Assembly (NCBI GenBank): GCA_022843465.1
Contig: JALHNO010000011.1
Location: 111,722 to 175,721 of the forward strand
Source of the DNA: Pseudomonadota bacterium
GTDB taxonomy: Bacteria > Pseudomonadota > Gammaproteobacteria > Xanthomonadales > Ahniellaceae
Direction of reading: 5' to 3'
DNA length: 64,000 nucleotides
A program made the position numbers and the translations under genes. Shown here in pieces: positions 45,085-53,134 of the stretch. The notes below the pieces were generated by a model, which did no database searches, had not been told where the DNA came from, and was given only the letters and a program-made list of their open reading frames with translations. The first letter of the stretch is position 1. Every line of letters starts with the position of its first letter.

Positions 45085-47538
45085 ATGCGATCGAGCTGGA
45101 TTGCCGCTGCGCTGCTGCTGATCTGCTGTACCGGACTGCCGGCGCAAGCGCCACCCGCGGATTTCGTCAGCGACATGGTGTACGCCTCACCCAATGGCGT
45201 CACCGCGCTCGAATTCGATCACCAGGGCCGTTTGCTCGTCGCCGAGAAGCAGGGCCGACTGATGCTGTTCCAGCCCAACGGCAGCGGCGGTTTCGTCACG
45301 CCGCCGACCGTGTTCGCCGATGTTGTGGCGCAGGTCGTTCCCACGTTCGAGTCCGGGCTATTGGGTCTGGCGCTCGACCCGGACTACGCCAACAATCGCT
45401 ACCTCTATCTCTTCTACACCAGCAGCAGCGATCAGCGACTGACCCGCATCACCGCCAACGTCGGCTTCACCGCCATGCAGGCCGGCTCCGAAGTGGTCCT
45501 GGTATCCGGACTGCCGCGCGCGACGTTCATCCACAAGGCCGGTGACATCCAGTTTTCGCCGGCCGATCCCACTGCGCTCTACGTCGCATTGGGCGACGAC
45601 GGGATGGCCAGCCGAGCGCAGAACCTCAGTTTCTACGAAGGCAAGCTGTTGCGTGTCGATGCCGCCACCGGTCTCGGCCTGCCCGACAACCCCTACTTCA
45701 ACGGCGACCCAAACTCGCTGCGCTCACGCATCTTCGCGATTGGCTTTCGCAATCCGTTCCGACTGAGCTTTCATCCCGATGCCGTCAGCAGCGACATCAT
45801 CTACTCATCGGAGAACGGTGATGGCACCGACCGCCTGTCCTGGGTACGCGCTGGATCCAATGGCGCATGGAGTGCCGCTGGCGATGGCGGCGGCTTTCTC
45901 AATCCACCCGACAGCAATCACCGCGTACTGTCGACCTGGGCACCCTCGGTCGTCGGCGTGGCCATCGCCAATGGCGGGCCATTCGGCAACAACGTGATCT
46001 ACTGGGGCCAATGGCAGGGCAATATCCGCCGCTGGCAACTCAGCGGCGCCGATCTGAACGTGGCCACGGCGCTTGATGGCGGTGGCAACTTCCGCACCGG
46101 TCACTCCACGATCGACTTCCAGTTCGGCCCCGATGGTCACCTCTATTCCAGCCATGCCGGCAACGACGCCGCGACCGGCGGTTTCTATCCGATCCGTCGC
46201 CTGCGCTACGTCGGCACCACTCCTCCTGTCGCCGCGTTCGCCACCAATCCCGATCCGGCTCAGGGCACGGCGCCGCTGCTGGTGCAGTTCAGCGACCAAT
46301 CCACGGCACCCGGCAGCAGCATCGCCTCGCGACTCTGGGAATTCGGCGATGGCAGCACATCAGTGGACACGAGCCCGAGTCACAACTACGCCGCGCCCGG
46401 CGTCTACGAGGCGCGGCTCACGGTGACCAATAGCGTCGGCCAACAGTCCAGCACCAGCCGCACGGTGCGCGCGACGCGCAATGTGCAGGTGAGTTATCAG
46501 GGCCTGATCCGCGATGCGCGGGCGCTGCCGGCGCCCGCGTTGGCGGTGGCCACCGAGTTGCGCTTCTATCAGGCCGACGGCAGCACGCCCGCGCCATTCG
46601 CGGGTGGCCTGGGTGCCGATGGCAACATCCTCGCCGTTGCCGCCGGTGGCAGCAATGCAACGATCGTCACGCTGAACCTCACCGGTAATGGACTGGTTAT
46701 CAGCGCCGGCGAAGCGCCGGGCGATGGCGTGCACAGCGCACGCCGTGGCTGGGTGTTGCCCGCGGGCACAGGCCCGCACACCTTGCTCGGCGATTTTCAT
46801 CTCGCCAACAGCATCTTCCGAGGTCAGTTGCGCGACACCCGCGACCAGCCGATCGCCGGCGATATCGGTCTGCGCCGCGGCAGTGGCGCGGGCGCGCTTC
46901 CGTATGCAGTGGCCGGCGGCCGCGACTATTTGCCGGCCTCCGGCTACGCCGCCACCGGTGTTGCCCACCGCATCGTCGCCGACGCGCTCGGCTGGTACCA
47001 CCTCGCCGTGCGCGACGCCGATGCCGGCGGCAATTTCCGAGTCGATGCGGTGGCCGATACCAGCAACAGCAGCCACGCCGCCATCACCGTCGATACCACA
47101 CTCAGCGTCGCGCAGGCGCGCGATCTGGCCCTGCTATCGGGCATCTGGAGCGGCGGGCAGACCTGCGATGATCTCAGCGCCATCGCCGTCACACCGGCCG
47201 TCGACTACGCCAGCCAGATCCAGCCCCTGTTCGATCAGGGCTGCATCGGCTGCCACACCGCCGTCGCCACCAACAGCGGCGGCCTGGATCTGACCGCAAG
47301 CGCCAGCCTGGCCGCGCTCGTGCAAACGCACAGCGTAGGCGCACCCGGCGTACCCCGCGCCAACCCAGGCCAGGTCAATCGCAGCTTCCTGTTCGAAAAG
47401 ATCAACTGCGCCACCCCACAAACCGGCACCCGCATGCGCCCCGCCAACCCGATGACCCTCGCCAACCAGGCCCTGATCCGCGACTGGATCGCGCAGTTGC
47501 CGTCGACGGATGCGGTGTTTGCAAACGGCTTTGAGTGA
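45085..47538 (+). CDS. Secreted sugar-dehydrogenase propeller with PKD and haem c motifs
   Basis: An 817-residue exported protein. After a signal peptide (1-21) the region 25-380 matches PQQ-dependent soluble glucose/sorbosone dehydrogenases (VTALEFDHQGRLLVAEKQG, GLLGLALDPDY, SENGDGTDRLSWVRAGSN-type motif). A PKD domain lies at about 384-465 (LWEFGDGSTS). A middle domain of unknown type runs to about 700. C720-IGCH-724 is a cytochrome c haem motif in the last 100 residues, and the chain ends DAVFANGFE. Possible reaction: PQQ-linked oxidation of a sugar or aldose with electrons passed to the haem. No distal Met ligand was assigned with certainty. Confidence 0.88.
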   Translation: MRSSWIAAALLLICCTGLPAQAPPADFVSDMVYASPNGVTALEFDHQGRLLVAEKQGRLMLFQPNGSGGFVTPPTVFADVVAQVVPTFESGLLGLALDPDYANNRYLYLFYTSSSDQRLTRITANVGFTAMQAGSEVVLVSGLPRATFIHKAGDIQFSPADPTALYVALGDDGMASRAQNLSFYEGKLLRVDAATGLGLPDNPYFNGDPNSLRSRIFAIGFRNPFRLSFHPDAVSSDIIYSSENGDGTDRLSWVRAGSNGAWSAAGDGGGFLNPPDSNHRVLSTWAPSVVGVAIANGGPFGNNVIYWGQWQGNIRRWQLSGADLNVATALDGGGNFRTGHSTIDFQFGPDGHLYSSHAGNDAATGGFYPIRRLRYVGTTPPVAAFATNPDPAQGTAPLLVQFSDQSTAPGSSIASRLWEFGDGSTSVDTSPSHNYAAPGVYEARLTVTNSVGQQSSTSRTVRATRNVQVSYQGLIRDARALPAPALAVATELRFYQADGSTPAPFAGGLGADGNILAVAAGGSNATIVTLNLTGNGLVISAGEAPGDGVHSARRGWVLPAGTGPHTLLGDFHLANSIFRGQLRDTRDQPIAGDIGLRRGSGAGALPYAVAGGRDYLPASGYAATGVAHRIVADALGWYHLAVRDADAGGNFRVDAVADTSNSSHAAITVDTTLSVAQARDLALLSGIWSGGQTCDDLSAIAVTPAVDYASQIQPLFDQGCIGCHTAVATNSGGLDLTASASLAALVQTHSVGAPGVPRANPGQVNRSFLFEKINCATPQTGTRMRPANPMTLANQALIRDWIAQLPSTDAVFANGFE

Positions 47539-47699
47539 GGCGTTGACAGTAACTTTCCCGCCTTCCGAGTGAAAGCTGTCGCGGCGTGTGTTGCACGAGC
47601 CGAATGCGCGTCGCCACCCTTTCGTGTTCTTGCGCACTCGATGCGAACACTTGCTGACAGCCGGCTGCTCCGCCCTCGCTCCGCGGTTGCCGTCGATGT

Positions 47700-48050
47700 T
47701 GTCCCCACCGGGATTGCGTAGAGCGTGGCCCGCCCCGCTGCCCTCGATCTTGCTCGCACCGTTGATCTTGCCCGTGCCCTTGATTTTGTAGCGTGGCTTG
47801 CCGCGCTGCCGTTGATCTCGCTCGCGCCCTTGATCTTGCTCGTGCCGTTGATCTTGCCCGTGCCGTTGATCTTGCTCGTGCCTTTGATTTTGTAGAGCGT
47901 GGCTTGCCGCGCTGCCCTTGATCTTGCTCGCGCCTTTGATCTTGCTCGCGCCTTTGATCTTGCTCGCGCCCTTGATCCTGCCCGTGCCCTTGATCCTGCT
48001 CGTGCCTTTGATCTTGCTCGTGCCGTTGATCTTGCTCCCGCCTTTGTGTG
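47700..48050. repeat. 18-bp minisatellite (CTTGATCTTGCTCGTGCC type)
   Basis: About 15 imperfect copies of an 18-bp unit, interrupted three times by a GTAGAGCGTGGCTTGCCGCGCTGCC palindrome. The same palindrome family occurs at 15192. It encodes alternating Arg/Ala/Lys hexapeptides on the minus strand, but that frame lacks other support. It abuts the DUF488 gene, whose promoter must lie within or beyond the array. No gene lies in 47539-48090. Confidence 0.9.
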
Positions 48051-48090
48051 TCCGCGCTCGATCGCTGCCGAAACGCTAGAATCCCTCTCC

Positions 48091-48588
48091 ATGCACACCA
48101 AACCCGCCACGATCTTCACCATCGGCTACGAAGGCCTGAGCCTCGACACCTTCATGGCCCTGCTCGCGGCACACCGCATCGACACCGTGATCGACATCCG
48201 CGAACTCCCGCTCTCACGCAAACCCGGCTTCTCCAAGACCGCGCTTGCGCTTGCTTCGACGGCTCACGGCCACAAATATGTGCACATCGCCAAGCTCGGC
48301 TGCCCGAAACCGGTTCGCGACCAGCACCGCGCCGACAATGACTGGACGCGCTACACCACAGGCTTCCTCAAACACCTCAGCACTCAAAGCCCAGCCATTG
48401 CAGAAGTTTCCGCCCTCGCCGCCAACAAGAATTGCGTGCTGCTCTGCTACGAAGCCGATTTCAACTTCTGCCATCGTTCGATGGTGGCCGATGCCGTTCA
48501 GCGCCAGAGTGGCGCCCGCGTCCATCACATTGTCAAGCCAGTAGCGAAAACAGAGCGCCCTGCAAAGTCTCAGCGGGCTTTTGCTTAG
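48091..48588 (+). CDS. DUF488 family protein
   Basis: A 165-residue DUF488 protein, normal length. Family motifs: TIGYEGLSLDTF near the N terminus, VIDIRELPLSRKPGFSK (about 34-50), and the cysteine-rich CVLLCYEADFNFCHRSMVAD (about 112-131). Biochemical role unknown; members often occur in defence or DNA-modification loci, which fits its position at the edge of this island. The frame is open upstream through the minisatellite, but 48091 is where the conserved sequence starts. Confidence 0.88.
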   Translation: MHTKPATIFTIGYEGLSLDTFMALLAAHRIDTVIDIRELPLSRKPGFSKTALALASTAHGHKYVHIAKLGCPKPVRDQHRADNDWTRYTTGFLKHLSTQSPAIAEVSALAANKNCVLLCYEADFNFCHRSMVADAVQRQSGARVHHIVKPVAKTERPAKSQRAFA

Positions 48589-48669
48589 GCAACTGTAGTG
48601 AAAGTAGAACGGTAATTTGCGTAGAGTCCTGATCTCCTCAGGCACCTGTGCCGCGTCGAACAAGTCCCA

Positions 48670-49437
48670 CTACCGCTCCGATTTTCCTTTGGATTCTTCA
48701 CGCCAATTCTCGCGAACCCAAATCCAACCCTCACGCGCGATGACCTCTTTGAACTCGTCGGGCGGCGCGAGGCACTCGCCATTTACAAAATCCAGCGCCG
48801 CCAACAGGCACAGGCAGGCATCAAACTCGTCAGCGTTGCCGTCACAGCGAGCATTCAAACCAGCCAAGCGCCAGTCAATCTTTGCTGCGATTTGCCGCCG
48901 CACTCCGATCTGCTCGGGCAGCTTGTAGCCCTTCGACGGCATACCATGAGCACGCAATGTTGCAGCGGGATACACCTCGATCACGCCGACGCCATTGCCG
49001 CCTGGCGTCCAAACGAGCGGCAGCGGTAGGCGAGTAACCGTGCGGAGTTCATTCAGTACGCTGAGCGCCTCGTGGGCCGCACGAGCGATGCGATCAGCGC
49101 CGACCTCCAGGGGGCTTGCTCTGTAGCGATCTGAGCGCAGTACGATTTCGGTCCGCCGTCGAAACGTCAATTCCTTGCCGACTTCGAAGTGCTGCCCCGC
49201 CGCGTGGCCATGCAATCCGAAGCGAAGACCATCTGGCCAACCCAGGGGCGCGTCTATCGCAAGCAATGCAGGGCCATCGGCTAGAGCGAGCGCCTCGACG
49301 ATGGCGTTGTTGCGCTTGATGGTTCCATTTTGCAGGCATCCCGACTCGATGATCTCTGCTCCCACACCGTTGGTCCGGCCGATTGCATAGCCAAACTTCC
49401 TTCGATCTGACGCCGCATCCAGCCCGATCAGAATCAT
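48670..49437 (-). CDS. DUF429 (predicted RNase H-like nuclease)
   Basis: A 255-residue DUF429 protein with RNase H-like fold features: LIGLDAASD (D7), LLAIDAPLGWP (D62), VIEVYPAA and a C-terminal acidic pair in DEFDACLCLLAAL. These are metal-ligand positions of a nuclease. It is convergent with DUF488. It may be the nuclease arm of the Nmad/NucS neighbourhood or simply a co-located gene. Confidence 0.85.
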   Translation of the reverse strand: MILIGLDAASDRRKFGYAIGRTNGVGAEIIESGCLQNGTIKRNNAIVEALALADGPALLAIDAPLGWPDGLRFGLHGHAAGQHFEVGKELTFRRRTEIVLRSDRYRASPLEVGADRIARAAHEALSVLNELRTVTRLPLPLVWTPGGNGVGVIEVYPAATLRAHGMPSKGYKLPEQIGVRRQIAAKIDWRLAGLNARCDGNADEFDACLCLLAALDFVNGECLAPPDEFKEVIAREGWIWVRENWREESKGKSER

Positions 49438-49461
49438 CCTAACCTACCCAAGGGCTGGAAC

Positions 49462-50529
49462 TCATTCGACAACTTCGCTCGGCACGCAGCGAACCTCGGA
49501 ATTCGGAAATCGACGCAGCAACGCGTTGATCACATCGCCGGTGTCAGAGCCCCACATCTTGGTCAATGAGTAGGTCTTGTCACCGTCATGTAGCAACTCA
49601 GAATCGTCCACGAACCATCTAAAGGCTTCTACCTTCTTTCCCTGAGACTCGCATCGCAAAACGTAGGCCGCCTTGAAGGACTCGCCGTCCAGAACACCAT
49701 CGAACGAAAGCAGGGCACCTGAACGTTTGCCAAGCCCCTCCTGAACTCCCGCCATGGACGCGCCGGCAAGGCGTAAGGATTGGATCACCTGAAGAATTGC
49801 ACGTCGCTTTGGAAGCTGCCGCCAAACCTGCTCGCCAGCAAACACGTCGTATTTCGTAAAATCCCTACCATCCGTCCGCGATGCGTTCTCCTTGATGCGC
49901 TTCTGGCGAAGGCTGACGGTGTACTCGGATGCCTCGGGCAACGGAATGATCTGCTGGATGTCCAACAAGATCTGCCCCGCATTCGAGTAGGGCTTCAGTC
50001 GCACACAGCGGATGTCCAATCCGCGGTCATTCAAGAACAGCACGGTGGTAGTGATCTCGCGGGAGAAGTCCGCCGCCACGAGTACTATGCGCACATCCTG
50101 ACCAAACTGGTCCTCGCGCGCTTCATCCCAATCAAGGAAGCCCAACAGGCGTTGCTCGGCGCTGCTGGCGTCTTCGCCGCGCTGTTCGAGGAAATGTGAG
50201 AACGCTTCTACTACATGAGCAAAGGTCATCGTTGAGATCATCGCGGCATAACGAAGCGCCTGCAGCTCCATATGCCCACCGTCTTCATCGCGCTTGAGTT
50301 CGATCACCACCAGGTTCGCGGCGCGATCGATGGCCAGCAAATCAATGCGCCGCCTGCTGTCTGCCCATGAGCCAAATTCTTCGGCGATTACCAGCAACCC
50401 GGGATCAATCGCGCTGATGCTGGTACAAAGCAGCCGCTGCAGGTCGTTGCGCTCGCGCATACCCAACCGCGAAAACGATGACGAGTCGATCGAATCCAGA
50501 GCGGAATCCTTGACTACATAGAGAGGCAT
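49462..50529 (-). CDS. NucS/DUF91-like PD-(D/E)xK endonuclease
   Basis: A 355-residue protein. Start 50529 (MPLYVVKDS) follows AGCGGAGAAACTTC. Catalytic core: E50, D63 in RRIDLLAIDRAANLVVIELKR and E77-x-K79, the PD-(D/E)xK signature as in NucS/DUF91 nucleases. The C-terminal part (about 190-355) is unassigned; VSLRQKRIKENASR and a later beta region could be a DNA- or partner-binding module. It lies 63 bp after Nmad3, same strand, and probably belongs to the same unit. Confidence 0.82.
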   Translation of the reverse strand: MPLYVVKDSALDSIDSSSFSRLGMRERNDLQRLLCTSISAIDPGLLVIAEEFGSWADSRRRIDLLAIDRAANLVVIELKRDEDGGHMELQALRYAAMISTMTFAHVVEAFSHFLEQRGEDASSAEQRLLGFLDWDEAREDQFGQDVRIVLVAADFSREITTTVLFLNDRGLDIRCVRLKPYSNAGQILLDIQQIIPLPEASEYTVSLRQKRIKENASRTDGRDFTKYDVFAGEQVWRQLPKRRAILQVIQSLRLAGASMAGVQEGLGKRSGALLSFDGVLDGESFKAAYVLRCESQGKKVEAFRWFVDDSELLHDGDKTYSLTKMWGSDTGDVINALLRRFPNSEVRCVPSEVVE

Positions 50530-50592
50530 GAAGTTTCTCCGCTGAACATCATGAAACGCGGGTTGGCTCGACATCCAACCGACCCAGCACTG

Positions 50593-51513
50593 CTAAGCAA
50601 CTTCGACATGCCGCACGTTACTCCGTAGCAAATCATCCAGCCACGGAGAAGCCTCGGGATAGTCCGAAGCCTGCAACACGAACTCCTGACCCTTCGCCGC
50701 AGACCGCAATCGGCAGCGTTCGTCCATCTGTGTCCAGCGCTTCAGGTCGCCGTGGTACGACAGTGGCTTTCGGCCATCGCGGGGCATCAACCAGCCGGGC
50801 AGATCCCATACGCTTCGGCTCGCGTCGGCCGCGGTGAGATTCAGTTCGGACGAGTAGTGGGAAAACCTGCCGCCGCCAGGAATGCCGCTGTGATTTCTGA
50901 ACCTGTCGGTCGCGACGTAGAGCGTGTTGAGAGCGCTCTTGTAGTTCTCTCTATTGAAGACGTGGGGATGATTCGCGATCCATGGATGGTCGCGCAGACA
51001 AGACTCGCGCTCGGTCACGATCGGCAAGAGTTCGTCGATTTGCAGCCACCCGAAGAATGCGTGGCGATCCGGTGCGCCCGGTGAGAAGCGCCACTTCCCA
51101 TCCTGTTGCATGACTTCGCGAAACCAGCCAAAAAACAGAAACACATCCCCGCTGCCGACACCCTGATTTGCCAGATGCCTCTGCGCCGCGTCCGTCTGTC
51201 CCAGCGCAGGACGCCAACCCGGCATCCGATGGCGTGGGGCTCGATCCAGATCAGGGTCGATGTGGACCACGGACCGCAGCGTATGCCGGTCCTCTGCGTT
51301 CTTCCTATGTCCGCTCAGGTCGACCAGCAACTGACCAAAGTCCACGCCTGGCACGTCCATATCCGCCATGCAGAATTTATCGTGCGAATTGGGGATCGGC
51401 AGGTGCAGCAGCCGCCCATCCGGAAGTATCGGACTGGCCATACCGCCATAGGATGAATCAAACCCCTTCCGCGAAAGAACCAGGCGCCAATCGCGATCAC
51501 CGGTCGCAGCCAT
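50593..51513 (-). CDS. Nucleotide modification associated domain 3 (Nmad3) protein
   Basis: A 306-residue member of the Nmad3 family, described from computational analysis of DNA base-modification neighbourhoods (Iyer, Aravind and colleagues). The diagnostic N terminus is VLSRKGFDSSYGG, then PILPDGRLLHLPIPNSHD and, later, DVFLFFGWFRE and HAFFGWLQI. The start at 51513 shares one base with the Nmad2 stop (TGATG), so the two are translationally coupled. Its reaction is unknown. Confidence 0.85.
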   Translation of the reverse strand: MAATGDRDWRLVLSRKGFDSSYGGMASPILPDGRLLHLPIPNSHDKFCMADMDVPGVDFGQLLVDLSGHRKNAEDRHTLRSVVHIDPDLDRAPRHRMPGWRPALGQTDAAQRHLANQGVGSGDVFLFFGWFREVMQQDGKWRFSPGAPDRHAFFGWLQIDELLPIVTERESCLRDHPWIANHPHVFNRENYKSALNTLYVATDRFRNHSGIPGGGRFSHYSSELNLTAADASRSVWDLPGWLMPRDGRKPLSYHGDLKRWTQMDERCRLRSAAKGQEFVLQASDYPEASPWLDDLLRSNVRHVEVA

Positions 51514-52169
51514 CAAGCGCACCCTTTTCCGACCTTGTTCGACTTCGCCCAAGTTTCCGCCGACCCGATCGTCAGTGCCTGATCAGCAGGCGCACCGTGC
51601 ACACCCGGCGGCCATGAACGCAGCCATTGTTCGATCAGCACAGCATTCTTCGGCCCGTGGCCCTTGTTGACCGCAAAGCCGACGGCGCTGTGCACCAGAT
51701 GGATCAATTCGTTGGGAATCGGCACGCTATTGACACCGAAGTACCAGAAGCGATCGCTGAGCAGCACATTGCGACCACTGGTGTCCTGCCCGAGTGATTT
51801 CTCGCCATGCACGTGATTGGGTACATAGAGCAACTCACCCTTCCCATCCGGCCGATAGATATTGTCCGGGAACGGCGATGCCCCCGGCCGTCGATTGCGA
51901 AAGCGCTTGTCTTCCCAATACTGGCCGAGTGTCAGCACCTCGGTCACCTGCATCACATAGGTCACCTCGCCGGCCTTGCGGCTGCGAAACCCGATCACCC
52001 AATCGCCGCGCTCGGCGGAGGCGCGAATCCTGGGCTTGCAGATCGCGAGCGAGCACACGCCATCAAACGGCCTGGGCGCGGTGCCTGCGTCGTAGCGCAC
52101 GACATAGCGAAACACGCGAGGAACAACAGCGGTCTGCTTCGGAATGGCATCCGTCAACGGCTGGGTCAT
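51513..52169 (-). CDS. Nucleotide modification associated domain 2 (Nmad2) protein
   Basis: A 218-residue member of the Nmad2 family. Typical features are YVVRYDAGTAPRPF at about 22-35, CSLAICKPRIR (39-49), GDWVIGFRS (55-63) and the later sequence VLLSDRFWYFG. Pairing with Nmad3 is the expected arrangement. Together with the NucS-like nuclease downstream it may form a module that makes, reads or cuts DNA with a modified base; no sugar transferase, TET/JBP or 7-deazaguanine gene is in the window to say which base. Confidence 0.85.
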   Translation of the reverse strand: MTQPLTDAIPKQTAVVPRVFRYVVRYDAGTAPRPFDGVCSLAICKPRIRASAERGDWVIGFRSRKAGEVTYVMQVTEVLTLGQYWEDKRFRNRRPGASPFPDNIYRPDGKGELLYVPNHVHGEKSLGQDTSGRNVLLSDRFWYFGVNSVPIPNELIHLVHSAVGFAVNKGHGPKNAVLIEQWLRSWPPGVHGAPADQALTIGSAETWAKSNKVGKGCA

Positions 52170-52427
52170 GTTGGTTCCCTGTTTCGAGACCGCTGCCAGG
52201 CTGCTTCGAATTCGGCCGCAGAGCTACGGTGCCCGACTATCCCCAATATTTCCCCCTAAATCAATGGATGGCAATATTCAGTAGTCGGTGAACAACTGCA
52301 ACGAAAATTTCCACAACTCACCAGAGATATCTGTTGCTACGGCGGTCAAGCCACGGCAGCGCACAGTTGCCGAAAAAGTTCATCGTCGTACATTGCCAAG
52401 CCGCGCTGTAGCCAGTAGCGTCCCGGC

Positions 52428-52570
52428 ATGAGCAAGACCAAACCCACCCGCAAGCCCAAACCAAAGAGTCCACCGCCACGATTGGCTTCGAAGCCAAGCT
52501 CTGGCTCACCGCCGACAAGCTGCGCAACAACATGGACGCCGCCGAGTACAAGCACGTCGTGCTCGGCCTG
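52428..52570 (+). pseudogene. 5' remnant of an hsdM (type I methyltransferase) gene
   Basis: ATG 52428 reads MSKTKPTRKPKPKSP, then a one-base shift near 52470 brings in TIGFEAKLWLTADKLRNNMD and AAEYKHVVLGL, the N terminus of a type I methyltransferase (HsdM). The normal FLKYISD that should follow is lost. It is on the plus strand. The intact hsdM at 55595 is a different, unrelated N-terminal type, so this is a relic of another system. Confidence 0.85.
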
Positions 52571-52918
52571 AACTTGTCCAATTGCCGCTCCGCCTGCTTC
52601 GCGGAACATCGCGTAAGACCCGCTGCGGCGCACGGCTTGTCTGCGCACTAGGCGTTGCAAGGCGAAGACAAGCTGGTCGTACCCGCGCCTCAGAGCCAAG
52701 CAACCGGCCCTCGCCGCCACCGACAGTTGCGCGTATCGCAGCGGTCAAGAGGACCGCGGTCACCTAGCGCAGCTTGGTGTCCCGGAGCGACCAAGAGGCA
52801 AGTCATCCTGTGGCCAAGCCGAGCTATAGTGGCCGCTTGCGGTGGCAGCTGATAGATTCGGACGAATCTGATTGAATACGACTTCCTTCTGCGGGCACGT
52901 TCGCCGCTGGAGCGACTG
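52571..52918. promoter_or_regulatory. Gap ahead of the hsd operon with an operator-like palindrome
   Basis: No intact gene. AGATTCG-GA-CGAATCT (52854-52869) is a near-perfect inverted repeat with 7-base arms, 50 bp before the small HTH frame and about 240 bp before hsdR. It could be the binding site of that HTH protein or of another regulator. Confidence 0.3.
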
Positions 52919-53134
52919 ATGACTGAGCCCTGGGTGTACGTGGAAAAATTCACCGAGCATTTGGACGTCACTCTCGATTCCACGTACCGCTGGATCGACG
53001 GCAAGCGCCTGCCCGTGCGTTGCAGGGGAAGGTTGCAGGGATTAAAATTCTCAGGCAGGAATACGAGGGTGCGTCACGTTGCTGTCGACGAAGAGCAGGG
53101 CCGCTCGACCGATGAACCCGTCGGACATGGATAA
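52919..53134 (+). CDS. HTH_17/excisionase-like small protein, probably damaged
   Basis: A 71-residue frame. WVYVEKFTEHLDVTLDSTYRWIDGKRLPV matches, over about 30 residues, the helix-turn-helix of excisionase-type (MerR-like) DNA-binding proteins, often found ahead of type I restriction genes. After LPV the usual HRVGRLWKF is replaced by CRGRLQGLKF and similarity fades, so a frameshift or decay is likely. It overlaps the hsdR start. Confidence 0.5.
   Translation: MTEPWVYVEKFTEHLDVTLDSTYRWIDGKRLPVRCRGRLQGLKFSGRNTRVRHVAVDEEQGRSTDEPVGHG

Noticed and set aside
47235-48122. Minus-strand frame with SKARAR hexapeptides
   Set aside because: It is the minisatellite translated, and its remainder is antisense to the haem region of the sugar dehydrogenase.
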